From Bacillota bacterium (GTDB taxonomy: Bacteria; Bacillota; Clostridia; Peptostreptococcales; Anaerovoracaceae), in assembly GCA_017557505.1 (NCBI GenBank), contig JAFYYP010000007.1:93553-157552 (forward strand): DNA of 64,000 nucleotides, read 5' to 3'. This document shows positions 44,690 to 51,650 of this stretch, one piece after another. Under the pieces are notes generated by a model, which did no database searches, was not told where the DNA came from, and saw only the letters and a program-made list of their open reading frames with translations. The first letter of the stretch is position 1. The number at the start of each line of letters is the position of its first letter. The position numbers were made by a program, and so were the translations under genes.

Positions 44690-45969
44690 ACACCACTTAC
44701 GGAAAAAACATCAAAGTATCGCTCTTCGGCGCCAGCCACGCGCCTGCAATCGGCGTCACCGTCGAGGGACTTCCCGCCGGCGAAACCGTCGATCTGCAGG
44801 AACTGCAGGCGTTTTTAGAGCGCAGAGCCCCGGGCAGGGACGAGCTTTCCACGGCGCGCAGAGAACCGGACGTACCCGAGTTTCTCTCCGGTTTAACCGA
44901 CAGCAGGACCGACGGCAAGCCCCTGAAAGCGGTCATCCGCAACACGGACGCGCGTTCCGGTGACTACGAATCGATCAAAGATACGCCCCGGCCGGGTCAC
45001 GCGGACTATACCGCGCGGGTAAAGTACGGCGAAGGCTTCGACATGGCGGGCGGCGGGCCGTTCTCCGGCCGCATGACCGCGCCGCTTTGTGTCGCAGGCG
45101 GCATCGCGCTGCAGATCCTGGCGCGGAAGGGCATTACGATCCATGCACAGGTCATCTCCGCGGGCGGCGTGTCCGGCAACGAAGCCGTGATGCGCGCAGC
45201 CATCGCAGCTGCCAGGGACGAAGGCGACTCCGTAGGCGGCATCGTGGAATGCATGGCGGAAGGCGTGCCGGCAGGACTCGGCGGACCTTTCTTCGAAGGT
45301 CTCGAGAGCCGCATCGCGGACGCTGTTTACGGCATTCCGGCAGTCAAGGGCGTCGATTTCGGCGCGGGCTTCTCGGCCGCCTATATGACAGGCAGCGAGT
45401 GCAACGACCCGTTCGAAGTGCAGGACGGCCGCATTGTAACGAAGACCAACAACTGCGGCGGCATCCTCGGCGGCATCTCGACCGGTATGCCCATCGTATT
45501 CCGCGCGGCGTTCAAACCGACGCCGTCCATCGCGAAAGAACAACAGACCGTAAACCTGAAAACACTTGAAAATACAACGATTTCCGTCCCGGGCAGACAT
45601 GATCCGTGCATCGTCTTTAGGGCGGTCCCGGTCGTGGAAGCAGCTGCGGCGCTGGCCATTCTCGACGCGATGCTGGACCCGTCCGATGGCAAAACTTTGC
45701 AGGGATGCCGCGAGCAGATGGACTTGGTCAACGCGGAGATCGTGCGCCTGTTTCAGGAGCGCATGGATCTGTCGGCGCAGATCGCGGAAATCAAGAAAGA
45801 GCAAGACCTTCCGGTGTTCGATGCTGCGCGCGAGCAGGAGATCCTGGACAAGGTGTGCGCAGGGCTGCCGGACGATCTGCAGGATTACGGAAAAGAACTG
45901 TTCCGGACGCTGATGGGCGTCTCAAAAGACTATCAGCGCAGCAAGACAGAAGAGGACGAAACATGCTGA
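44686..45969 (+). CDS. aroC: Chorismate synthase fused to chorismate mutase
   Basis: 427 residues. Residues 1 to about 335 are chorismate synthase (FMN-dependent): FGASHAPAIGVTVEGLPAG, RPGHADYTARVKYG, FSGRMTAPLCVAGG, and the C-terminal VPGRHDPCIVFRAVPVVEAA. Residues about 345-420 are an AroQ-type chorismate mutase: REQMDLVNAEIVRLFQERMD, IAEIKKEQ and a final helix. The fusion makes chorismate and converts it to prephenate in one protein. The order is synthase first, mutase last, with no stop between. The stop overlaps the next gene by 7 bp. Confidence 0.93.
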   Translation: MNTTYGKNIKVSLFGASHAPAIGVTVEGLPAGETVDLQELQAFLERRAPGRDELSTARREPDVPEFLSGLTDSRTDGKPLKAVIRNTDARSGDYESIKDTPRPGHADYTARVKYGEGFDMAGGGPFSGRMTAPLCVAGGIALQILARKGITIHAQVISAGGVSGNEAVMRAAIAAARDEGDSVGGIVECMAEGVPAGLGGPFFEGLESRIADAVYGIPAVKGVDFGAGFSAAYMTGSECNDPFEVQDGRIVTKTNNCGGILGGISTGMPIVFRAAFKPTPSIAKEQQTVNLKTLENTTISVPGRHDPCIVFRAVPVVEAAAALAILDAMLDPSDGKTLQGCREQMDLVNAEIVRLFQERMDLSAQIAEIKKEQDLPVFDAAREQEILDKVCAGLPDDLQDYGKELFRTLMGVSKDYQRSKTEEDETC

Positions 45970-47225
45970 AATGCGGGCTGCTGGGCGAAAAGCTGGGTCA
46001 CAGCTACTCGCCCGAGATCCACGCCCTGCTGGGCGATTACGAATACGAACTGTACGAAAAGACGCTGGGCGAGGCTGAAGTCTTTCTTCGCCACGGCGAG
46101 TTCGACGGGCTGAACGTTACGACCCCGTATAAGAAGACGGCCGCGGCGCTGTGCACGCAGCTGAGTCCTGTCGCGCGCAAACTCGGCAGCGTCAACACCA
46201 TAGCAGTGCGCACGGAGGACGGCAAGCGTGTCCTGTACGGCGATAACACGGACTACGCCGGTTTTCTCGCGCTCGTGCGCAGGAGCCGCATCCGCATCGA
46301 AGGCGCCAAATGCCTGGTCTTAGGCAGCGGCGGGGCCTCTGTGACCGCGCAGGTAGTCCTGAAGGACCTGGGCGCAGGCGAGGTCGTCGTGATCTCGCGC
46401 AGCGGCGCGGATAACTACGAAAACCTGGAACGCCATGCAGACGCGGACATCCTCGTGAATACGACGCCGGTCGGCATGTACCCGGACAACGGGCAGGCAC
46501 CGCTGGATCTGCAAGGGTTCGCGCACTTGAAAGCCGTGTACGACCTGATCTACAATCCGGCGAGAACGGCTTTGGTACTGCAGGCGGAAAACATTGGTAT
46601 TCCTGCGTTCGGAGGCCTTTACATGCTCGTCGCGCAGGCGGAAGCAGCCAGCCGCGTCTTTACGGCGGCAGCCCCGCTGAACGCGCCGTTCGACCTGCTG
46701 CAGTCCGCCGCGAAGATCCAGACGATCTACGAATTCCTGGACAGGACGCAGCAGAATATCGCGCTGATCGGCATGCCCGGCTGCGGCAAGACGGCTGTGG
46801 CGAAGGCTCTGGCAGCAGAGACGGGCAGGGACGTGTACGACGCGGACGAAGAGATCGTCAGGCGGGCAGGGAAGAGCATTCCGGATATCTTTGCGGAAGA
46901 CGGAGAGGACGCTTTCCGCGCGCTGGAGACCGAAGTGCTGGCCGATCTGGGCAAATTGTCCGGCTGCATTCTTTCGACGGGAGGCGGGTGTGTGACCCGT
47001 CCGGAAAACTACGCGCTGCTGCATCAGAACAGCCACATCGTGTGGATCGAAAGGGACATTTCGCTGCTGGAAAAGGACGAAAGGCCTATTTCGATGGCTA
47101 TGGACATAAATCAGATTTACGTAGACCGCAAGCCTCTCTACGAAGCATTTGCAGACTTCTCCGTGGTCAACGACAGTACGCCGCAAGCCTGCGCAGCCTT
47201 GATCTGCAAGGAGTTAGAGCGATGA
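45963..47225 (+). CDS. aroE: Shikimate dehydrogenase fused to shikimate kinase
   Basis: 420 residues from ATG 45963 (GAAGAGGAC upstream). Residues 1 to about 245 are AroE: LLGEKLGHSYSPEIHALLG, FDGLNVTTPYK, GDNTDYAGF, VLGSGGASVTAQVVL (NADP site) and ILVNTTPVGMYP. Residues from about 258 are AroK: ALIGMPGCGKTAVAKALAAE (Walker A), YDADEEIVRRAGKSI and ILSTGGGCVTRPEN. Steps four and five are thus on one chain. The frame extends upstream inside aroC but has no start signal there. Confidence 0.94.
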   Translation: MLKCGLLGEKLGHSYSPEIHALLGDYEYELYEKTLGEAEVFLRHGEFDGLNVTTPYKKTAAALCTQLSPVARKLGSVNTIAVRTEDGKRVLYGDNTDYAGFLALVRRSRIRIEGAKCLVLGSGGASVTAQVVLKDLGAGEVVVISRSGADNYENLERHADADILVNTTPVGMYPDNGQAPLDLQGFAHLKAVYDLIYNPARTALVLQAENIGIPAFGGLYMLVAQAEAASRVFTAAAPLNAPFDLLQSAAKIQTIYEFLDRTQQNIALIGMPGCGKTAVAKALAAETGRDVYDADEEIVRRAGKSIPDIFAEDGEDAFRALETEVLADLGKLSGCILSTGGGCVTRPENYALLHQNSHIVWIERDISLLEKDERPISMAMDINQIYVDRKPLYEAFADFSVVNDSTPQACAALICKELER

Positions 47226-47650
47226 AGATACTCGTCATCAACGGACCGAACATCAATATGCTCGGCATAAGAGAGCCGGACGTTTACGGCAGAGAGACCT
47301 ATCAGGACCTTCTGGCCCTCATCTATAAGACTGCAGAAGAGAACGGCCTGGACGTAGAGTGCTTCCAGTCCAATCACGAAGGCGCGATCGTGGATAAGAT
47401 CCAGGAAGCGTACGGCATTTTCGACGCGATCATCATCAATCCGGCCGCTTATACGCATACGAGCATCGCGATCCTCGACGCGCTCAAGGCGGTCAGCCTG
47501 CCGGCGGTCGAAGTGCATATCTCCGATGTAGACAGCCGCGAAGATTTCCGCCAGATCTCCTACGCCGGCATGGCCTGCGAGAAGCGCATCGCCGGGCAGG
47601 GCATCGACGGCTACCGCCAGGCGCTGCTGTATCTGAAGAGCAGATTGTGA
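47222..47650 (+). CDS. aroQ: 3-Dehydroquinate dehydratase, type II
   Basis: Third shikimate step. 142 residues from ATG 47222; ATGA overlap with the aroE-aroK fusion. ILVINGPNINMLGIREPDVYG (catalytic Tyr), CFQSNHEGAIVDKIQ, IINPAAYTHTSIAI and VEVHISDVDSRE are typical of the type II dodecameric enzyme. It completes a seven-step set from DAHP to chorismate. The following terminator belongs to the small-RNA unit. Confidence 0.96.
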   Translation: MKILVINGPNINMLGIREPDVYGRETYQDLLALIYKTAEENGLDVECFQSNHEGAIVDKIQEAYGIFDAIIINPAAYTHTSIAILDALKAVSLPAVEVHISDVDSREDFRQISYAGMACEKRIAGQGIDGYRQALLYLKSRL

Positions 47651-47666
47651 AGTTTTTCTTAGGTAC

Positions 47667-47695
47667 TTGCAAAAATTTACCAACTGGCATATAAT
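47667..47695 (+). promoter_or_regulatory. Promoter of small-RNA-like unit A
   Basis: TTGCAA (47667-47672), 17 bp, TATAAT (47690-47695), 16 bp after the aroQ stop. The first 20 bp from TTGCAA are identical to unit B. Confidence 0.75.
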
Positions 47696-47701
47696 AAACA
47701 T

Positions 47702-47775
47702 GCATTAGCTATAAAGAATGCATATTCTCAAAAAACAGAAGCACCGGAGGTCCTTTCTCCGGTGCTTCTATTTAT
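47702..47775 (+). ncRNA. Small-RNA-like unit A
   Basis: About 70 nt, non-coding. A 5' stem TGCATT/AATGCA is followed by a run of A, then a 12-bp terminator stem GAAGCACCGGAG/CTCCGGTGCTTC (47738-47768) and T-rich end. Layout and promoter match unit B at 48710. The terminator also closes the aro operon. Confidence 0.55.
47738..47774 (+). terminator. Terminator of unit A and the aro operon
   Basis: A perfect 12-bp stem with a 7-nt loop, followed by TATTTAT. Confidence 0.85.
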
Positions 47776-47785
47776 GCTTCGACAT

Positions 47786-47797
47786 GTAAATATTTAC
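47786..47797. repeat. 12-bp perfect palindrome GTAAATATTTAC
   Basis: Lies between unit A and the next gene. Possibly an operator; no other copy was seen in the window. Confidence 0.35.
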
Positions 47798-47883
47798 CAT
47801 TTATGTTTTCGCAACCAATCTCTCTTTTTTCCTGTCTTTATGAGTGAAAAACGATTAGAATAGAGATAAAGAAAGGCAAACCT

Positions 47884-48702
47884 ATGAACAAAACACTTAC
47901 ACGCACGATCGCGCTTGCATTGGCGCTTTGCCTGCTGTTCCCGCTGGCAGCCTTTGCCGCGAACGGAGATCAAGTTATGCAGACCATCATTGTTTCCATC
48001 GAACCGACTGCCGAAAGCAAGCACGATCTGGTCGAATTTCTCTGCGAAAAGTACGACCTCAGCATCGTTTACGACTATTCGAGCCTGAACATGGCTGCGC
48101 TGCGCAGCAACAAGGAACTGACCGCCGAAGGTCTTGAACAGCTGCTGAAGGACGTGGCTGCCGAAGAAGACGTTCTCGGCGTCGAACCGGATCAGGTCAT
48201 CGAGCTCGACCCCAGAGAATGGGAAGGTTTCGAACCGCCCATCGCGGACGAGCCGGTCACGAGGGCACAGGCCATCGCAGAGATCTGGAAACTCGCCGGA
48301 AAGCCCATTGTCAACTTCATCATGCCGTTCTCTGACATAGATCAGGATACAGACGTTTACGCGGAAGCAGTTCGCTGGGCTGCTGCGGAAGGGATCACGG
48401 CAGGGACCGGACAGGGGCTTTTCAGCCCGAAGGCAAGCATCACGAAGCAGCAGCTCGCGACGATGCTCTACGCCTACGCGAAGAAGCAGGGCAAGGGCTT
48501 CGTAGGCATGTGGATGTTCCTGCTGCAGGCGGAAGACCGCGACCAGATCGCAGAATACGCGTACGAGCCGATGTGCTGGCTCACCATGCACGGCGTGTTC
48601 GAGACGGACGAAGCAGGCAAGCTCAATCCCACCGCAAAGGTAACGTCAGCAGAGCTGCAGAGTGCTATGAAAGTGTTTATGAGAGTCCTTACGGAAGAGT
48701 AA
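47884..48702 (+). CDS. Secreted protein with I9-like propeptide domain and SLH repeats
   Basis: 272 residues. The signal peptide ends at about 26 (PLAAFAANG). Residues about 33-105 resemble the peptidase inhibitor I9 domain (subtilisin propeptide fold): SIEPTAESKHDLVEFLCEKY through VLGVEPDQVIEL. Then come SLH-type repeats: MPFSDIDQDTDVYAEAVRWAAAEGITAG and QGLFSPKASITKQQLATMLYAY. A free-standing surface protease inhibitor or chaperone is plausible. GAAAGG precedes the ATG. The gene is bracketed by small-RNA-like units A and B. Confidence 0.78.
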   Translation: MNKTLTRTIALALALCLLFPLAAFAANGDQVMQTIIVSIEPTAESKHDLVEFLCEKYDLSIVYDYSSLNMAALRSNKELTAEGLEQLLKDVAAEEDVLGVEPDQVIELDPREWEGFEPPIADEPVTRAQAIAEIWKLAGKPIVNFIMPFSDIDQDTDVYAEAVRWAAAEGITAGTGQGLFSPKASITKQQLATMLYAYAKKQGKGFVGMWMFLLQAEDRDQIAEYAYEPMCWLTMHGVFETDEAGKLNPTAKVTSAELQSAMKVFMRVLTEE

Positions 48703-48709
48703 ATAGTTC

Positions 48710-48738
48710 TTGCAAAAATTTACCAACTGATTTATAAT
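48710..48738 (+). promoter_or_regulatory. Promoter of small-RNA-like unit B
   Basis: TTGCAA (48710-48715), 17 bp, TATAAT (48733-48738), 8 bp after the I9/SLH stop. Confidence 0.75.
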
Positions 48739-48744
48739 CAAGAT

Positions 48745-48815
48745 GCATATAGCGATGAGTTATTTCCATATGCACACAAAAACACCGGAGAGTCCTTTTC
48801 TCCGGTGCTTTTATT
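48745..48815 (+). ncRNA. Small-RNA-like unit B
   Basis: About 70 nt with the plan of unit A: TGCATAT/ATATGCA stem, A-rich link, then terminator CACCGGAG/CTCCGGTG (48783-48807) and TTTTATTT. The loops share TCCTTT with unit A while the 5' stem loops differ, so stems are kept while loop sequences drift. Confidence 0.55.
48783..48815 (+). terminator. Terminator of unit B
   Basis: An 8-bp GC-rich stem with a 9-nt loop followed by CTTTTATTT. It also ends the I9/SLH gene. Confidence 0.8.
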
Positions 48816-48940
48816 TGGGCTGGCTGTTGCTATTTATCCCTGTCCAGCCACTTGCAATTATTTCCATTCAACTTCCTGCTCAAAATATGCTAAAATATAT
48901 CTGTTAACCACATCTCAATCACCAAACGAAAGGAAACCCC

Positions 48941-49741
48941 ATGAGCAAAGAACTGACTCTTCGCGATAGAATGAAACAATACGAGACGGTCACCAAGCAC
49001 TGGCTCACCCTGCGCACTCCGAAGGTGATCCGCGTCGACATGAAAGGCGCCGCCAGCTTCTGCAAAGGCTTCGAGCAGCCGTTCGACGACCTGTTCAGCC
49101 GCTGCATGATGAAGACCGCCCAGGAACTGTGCGCGGCCATCCCCGGCGTGGCGTTCGCCTACACCCAGTCCGACAAGATCAGCCTGGTGCTGAACGACGT
49201 CAACGAAGACGACAAGACCGACAGCTGGTGCGACGGCTGCGTCAACAAGATCGTGGCGCTGTCCGCGAGCATGGCGACCCTGGCGTTCAACAAAGCCTAC
49301 GCCGAGGAAGTCTCCAAGCTGCACGACGTCGAGCTCGACGGCATCTACGGACCGAAGCAGTGGACCGCAGCCTTCGACAGCAGAACGTTCTGCCTGCCCG
49401 ATACCTGGGAAGTCCGCAACTACATCCTCTGGTGCCAGCAGGAAGCCGCTGCCAACAGCGTACAGCTGGCAGGCGCCACAGAATTCGGCCAGAAGGAGAT
49501 CGAAGGCAAGAGCGTCGCGGAGATCAAGTCCATGCTGGTCAAGAACGGCAAGGCTTGGGAGAGCTATCCCGAGCGTTTCCGCCGCGGCTGTCTGATCGGT
49601 CCGGCCAAGCTCAAGAGCACCGCGCTCGACATGAAGCTCGGCGAGGTGAAGGAAGTCATCCGCAAGTCCTGGGAAGCCGTCGGCACGCCCGATTTCGCCG
49701 AGAATTCCGACATCCTGAAGAAGTTCTTCGAGAGAAAGTAA
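48941..49741 (+). CDS. Thg1-like 3'-5' RNA polymerase (tRNA-His guanylyltransferase family)
   Basis: 266 residues. VIRVDMKGAASFCKGFEQPF and AFAYTQSDKISLVL correspond to the Thg1 palm: Asp33 and Asp78 match the metal-binding aspartates. The usual Glu after the second Asp (SDE) is Lys79 here. WCQQEAAANSVQ resembles the conserved WRQ-D-N segment. Bacterial Thg1-like proteins add nucleotides to 5'-truncated tRNAs in a templated 3'-5' direction and repair tRNA. GAAAGGAAA precedes the ATG. The -10 may be TAAAAT 48891-48896. A GC-rich terminator follows. Confidence 0.83.
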   Translation: MSKELTLRDRMKQYETVTKHWLTLRTPKVIRVDMKGAASFCKGFEQPFDDLFSRCMMKTAQELCAAIPGVAFAYTQSDKISLVLNDVNEDDKTDSWCDGCVNKIVALSASMATLAFNKAYAEEVSKLHDVELDGIYGPKQWTAAFDSRTFCLPDTWEVRNYILWCQQEAAANSVQLAGATEFGQKEIEGKSVAEIKSMLVKNGKAWESYPERFRRGCLIGPAKLKSTALDMKLGEVKEVIRKSWEAVGTPDFAENSDILKKFFERK

Positions 49742-49758
49742 GAGATCCTGTAAACGAC

Positions 49759-49789
49759 GGGGCCCGGCAGCTGCGCCGGGTCCTGTTTT
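49759..49789 (+). terminator. Terminator after the Thg1-like gene
   Basis: GGGCCCGGC pairs with GCCGGGTCC (one G-T pair), followed by TGTTTTC. An unused AAGGAGG at 49792 has no start codon near it. Confidence 0.75.
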
Positions 49790-49831
49790 CTAAGGAGGCC
49801 TATCAAACATCTGGCTGGAAAGGAGACCCTT

Positions 49832-50044
49832 ATGCAATTCAACTGGGAGGACGGCTTCGAGATCTCCGTCCGCGTCGAGGACGACGGCAGCGTCGTGATC
49901 TCTGCCAACGAAGAAGGCCTGCGCTCGCTGGCCGATCACCTGAATGCGCTCGCAGACGAGGCTGCCGGCGACCATTTCCACCTCGACGAGTACAATTCGC
50001 TGGAGGAAGGCTCCGCCGAGCTGATCGTGGAAAAGACAGAATAA
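49832..50044 (+). CDS. Small acidic protein, Imm32-like
   Basis: 70 residues, strongly acidic. VVISANEEGLRSLADHLNAL and HFHLDEYNSLEEGSAELIVEK resemble the Immunity protein 32 family found with polymorphic toxins. I recognise the pattern but cannot verify it; no toxin gene is next to it. AAGGAG precedes ATG 49832 and its stop overlaps the phosphoesterase start (TAATG). Confidence 0.6.
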   Translation: MQFNWEDGFEISVRVEDDGSVVISANEEGLRSLADHLNALADEAAGDHFHLDEYNSLEEGSAELIVEKTE

Positions 50045-50757
50045 TGCAAATTCTCATCATTCCCGACGTACATCTGAAACCGCAGCTCTTCGCGCGGGCT
50101 TCGGCCATACTGCAGGAGGGCAAGGCAGACAAAGCGGTCTGCCTGATGGACCTCCCCGACGACTGGAACCACGAGTTCGACCTGGAACTCTACGAGCAGA
50201 CGTTCGACGCTGCCATTCAGTTCGCGAAGGACTACCCGGAGACCCTGTGGTGCTGGGGCAATCACGATCTGTCGTACGTCTGGGGCATGCGGGAGACCGG
50301 CTATTCCTGGTTCGCGCAGAGCACGGTCTCGCGGAAGCTTATCCAACTGGTGGACGCGCTGCCCGATCCCAAGCAGATCGCCTATATCCATCGCATCGAT
50401 GACGTACTCTTCCTGCACGGCGGTTTGACCGACAGTTTCGTCCGCGATCACACAGACGCTGCGGATCACGACGATATCGACAAAGTCCTGGCAACCATCA
50501 ATGCGCTCGACTGCGAGGACATGTGGAACGACAACTCGCCCATCTGGTTCCGGCCGCAGTACGAAAGTGCGGCGGCGCTCTACAAACCCGGACGCTTTCT
50601 GCAGGTCACCGGCCATACGCCGATGGAGCAGATCGACCGCAGCGGCAATCTGCTGTCCTGCGACGTGTTCTCGACCTACCGCGACGGCAGTCCGATCGGT
50701 CCGTGCGCGTTCCCGGTCGTCGACACGGAAACCTGGATCTTCGAGCAAATCAAATAA
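50044..50757 (+). CDS. Calcineurin-like metallophosphoesterase
   Basis: 237 residues from ATG 50044. Metal ligands are visible in IIPDVHLK (DxH), WGNHDLSYV (GNHD), FLHGGL and VTGHTPMEQ (GHT). The usual GDxxD second motif is altered to MDLPDDW, so one ligand may be shifted. Relatives hydrolyse phosphodiesters or nucleotides. The frame is open further upstream through the two preceding genes, but the TAATG coupling and the DVH start fix this start. Confidence 0.85.
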   Translation: MQILIIPDVHLKPQLFARASAILQEGKADKAVCLMDLPDDWNHEFDLELYEQTFDAAIQFAKDYPETLWCWGNHDLSYVWGMRETGYSWFAQSTVSRKLIQLVDALPDPKQIAYIHRIDDVLFLHGGLTDSFVRDHTDAADHDDIDKVLATINALDCEDMWNDNSPIWFRPQYESAAALYKPGRFLQVTGHTPMEQIDRSGNLLSCDVFSTYRDGSPIGPCAFPVVDTETWIFEQIK

Positions 50758-50773
50758 CACAAGGAGGCCACCC

Positions 50774-51109
50774 ATGGTCGGCAAATACAAAGTCATTACG
50801 CTGTGCGGCAGCACGCGCTTCAAGGACGCCTTTATGGAGGAGAATAAGCGCCTGACCCTCGAAGGCAACATCGTCATCAGCGTCGGGCTGTTCGGCCATG
50901 CGGGCGACGCCGAGGTCTGGGAGAACATGGACGAGGGCACGCTCACGCGCACCAAGGAGATGCTCGACGACATGCACAAGCGCAAGATCGACATGGCCGA
51001 CGAGATCTTCGTGATCAACGTCGGCGGCTACATCGGAGACAGCACGCGCTCCGAGATTGCCTACGCGCAGCAGACAGGGAAGGGCGTGCGGTATCTGGAG
51101 GAACCGTGA
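50774..51109 (+). CDS. Nucleoside 2-deoxyribosyltransferase-like protein
   Basis: 111 residues from ATG 50774, with AAGGAGG at 50761. VITLCGSTRFKDAF at the N terminus and KIDMADEIFVINVGGYIGDSTRSEIAYA match the Nuc_deoxyrib_tr/DUF4406-like fold, common in phage and mobile regions. Such proteins cleave or exchange N-glycosidic bonds of nucleosides or nucleotides; the real substrate is unknown. Co-directional with the phosphoesterase (16 bp gap). Confidence 0.78.
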   Translation: MVGKYKVITLCGSTRFKDAFMEENKRLTLEGNIVISVGLFGHAGDAEVWENMDEGTLTRTKEMLDDMHKRKIDMADEIFVINVGGYIGDSTRSEIAYAQQTGKGVRYLEEP

Positions 51110-51128
51110 CCTCACCGTAACTCATCTC

Positions 51129-51159
51129 TTGCAAATTACCAAAATTTGTGATATATAAT
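51129..51159 (+). promoter_or_regulatory. Promoter of the antitoxin RNA
   Basis: TTGCAA (51129-51134) and TATAAT (51154-51159) are 19 bp apart, so the spacing is long. The upstream part resembles the promoters of units A and B. Confidence 0.6.
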
Positions 51160-51188
51160 AGGCGAGGCAATCATTTGTCTAAGCAATG

Positions 51189-51221
51189 GACAACCGCCGG
51201 TGTGATGGCGGTAATGCCTCC
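51189..51221 (+). repeat. Left arm of imperfect inverted repeat around the toxin locus
   Basis: Begins GACAACCGCCGGTGTGATGG and ends AATGCCTCC. The same words occur on the minus strand at 51399-51425 (GACAACCGCTGGGGTGG ... ATGCCTCC). Each arm lies in the 5' part of one of the two opposing RNAs. Confidence 0.7.
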
Positions 51222-51237
51222 AAATAGTTTGGGGTGA

Positions 51238-51280
51238 ATCAGTCGCCAATCACTTGGCGGCTGATCCTATTTTTTGCGTC
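51238..51280 (+). terminator. Terminator of the antitoxin RNA
   Basis: A 10-bp stem around an 8-nt loop followed by TATTTTTTG on the plus strand only. Confidence 0.8.
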
Positions 51281-51356
51281 CATGGAACGCTCCGGCCACA
51301 AGGAGGGCCGTCAGCAGCACGAGGCTGAACTGAAACAGTCCTTCGTATGTAACCAT
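51267..51356 (-). CDS. Holin-like type I toxin, 29 residues
   Basis: A minus-strand frame ATG 51354-51356 to TAG 51267-51269. The peptide begins MVTYEGLFQFSLVLLTALL and ends GAFHGRKK: a polar MVTYE head, one membrane helix and a basic tail, as in the Hol-Tox (PF16935) small toxins of Firmicutes. AGGAGG lies 7 bp upstream. A TATAAT on the minus strand (51434-51439) would give a leader of about 70 nt. Expected to insert in the membrane when the antisense RNA is lost. Confidence 0.8.
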   Translation of the reverse strand: MVTYEGLFQFSLVLLTALLVAGAFHGRKK

Positions 51357-51398
51357 AGAATCTACCTCCTTTCCTGCACGCATCTCTGCGCGATTACA

Positions 51399-51425
51399 GG
51401 AGGCATCACCACCCCAGCGGTTGTC
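51399..51425 (-). repeat. Right arm of imperfect inverted repeat around the toxin locus
   Basis: Partner of 51189-51221; lies in the toxin mRNA leader. Confidence 0.65.
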
Positions 51426-51433
51426 TGTCAAAG

Positions 51434-51462
51434 ATTATAACATGTTAAATCAGTAAGTACAA
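51434..51462 (-). promoter_or_regulatory. Candidate toxin promoter
   Basis: Minus strand TTGTAC (51457-51462), 17 bp, TATAAT (51434-51439). The -10 is perfect, the -35 weak. Confidence 0.5.
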
Positions 51463-51490
51463 CCAATAATTACCATTTTGTGCAGTATCA

Positions 51491-51515
51491 AGACCCGGCT
51501 ATCGCGTCGGGTTTT
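51491..51515 (+). terminator. Weak terminator-like hairpin
   Basis: AGACCCG (51491-51497) pairs with CGGGTTT (51508-51514, one G-T pair), then TC. It marks the left edge of the AT-rich island; no gene ends just before it. Confidence 0.4.
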
Positions 51516-51537
51516 CAATTGCCTCATAAAACAGTTT

Positions 51538-51570
51538 AATTGCATCATTTGAAGCAAAAATGATGCAATT
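51538..51570. repeat. 12-bp perfect inverted repeat upstream of the MazG gene
   Basis: AATTGCATCATT and AATGATGCAATT, 9 bp apart. It stands before a TATAAT at 51603-51608 and the first gene of the island, so an operator or a transposition/attachment scar are both possible. Confidence 0.5.
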
Positions 51571-51650
51571 GAAATAGAAAATGACTATATTGAAAACGAT
51601 GGTATAATTAGTTTGGATGGTTATATTCACAGCAAAATGCAGGTGCTCAA

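Larger units (their letters stand above)
51166..51280 (+). ncRNA. Antisense RNA (antitoxin) of a type I toxin-antitoxin pair
   Basis: Transcribed toward the toxin gene; about 115 nt. It ends in a terminator: ATCAGTCGCC/GGCGGCTGAT (about 51238-51265) then CCTATTTTTTG. The last bases overlap the 3' end of the toxin frame on the other strand (stop at 51267-51269), giving the convergent 3'-overlap layout of txpA/ratA-type systems. Confidence 0.65.

Noticed and set aside
45705-45962. N-terminal extension of the AroE-AroK fusion
   Set aside because: Shadow of the chorismate mutase domain; AroE starts normally at 45963.
49129-50043. Long N-terminal extension of the metallophosphoesterase
   Set aside because: Open frame only as a shadow of the Thg1-like and Imm32-like genes; TAATG coupling fixes the start at 50044.
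51234-51440. A plus-strand open frame of 68 codons over the toxin locus
   Set aside because: No ribosome site; it crosses the antitoxin terminator and is opposite the toxin.
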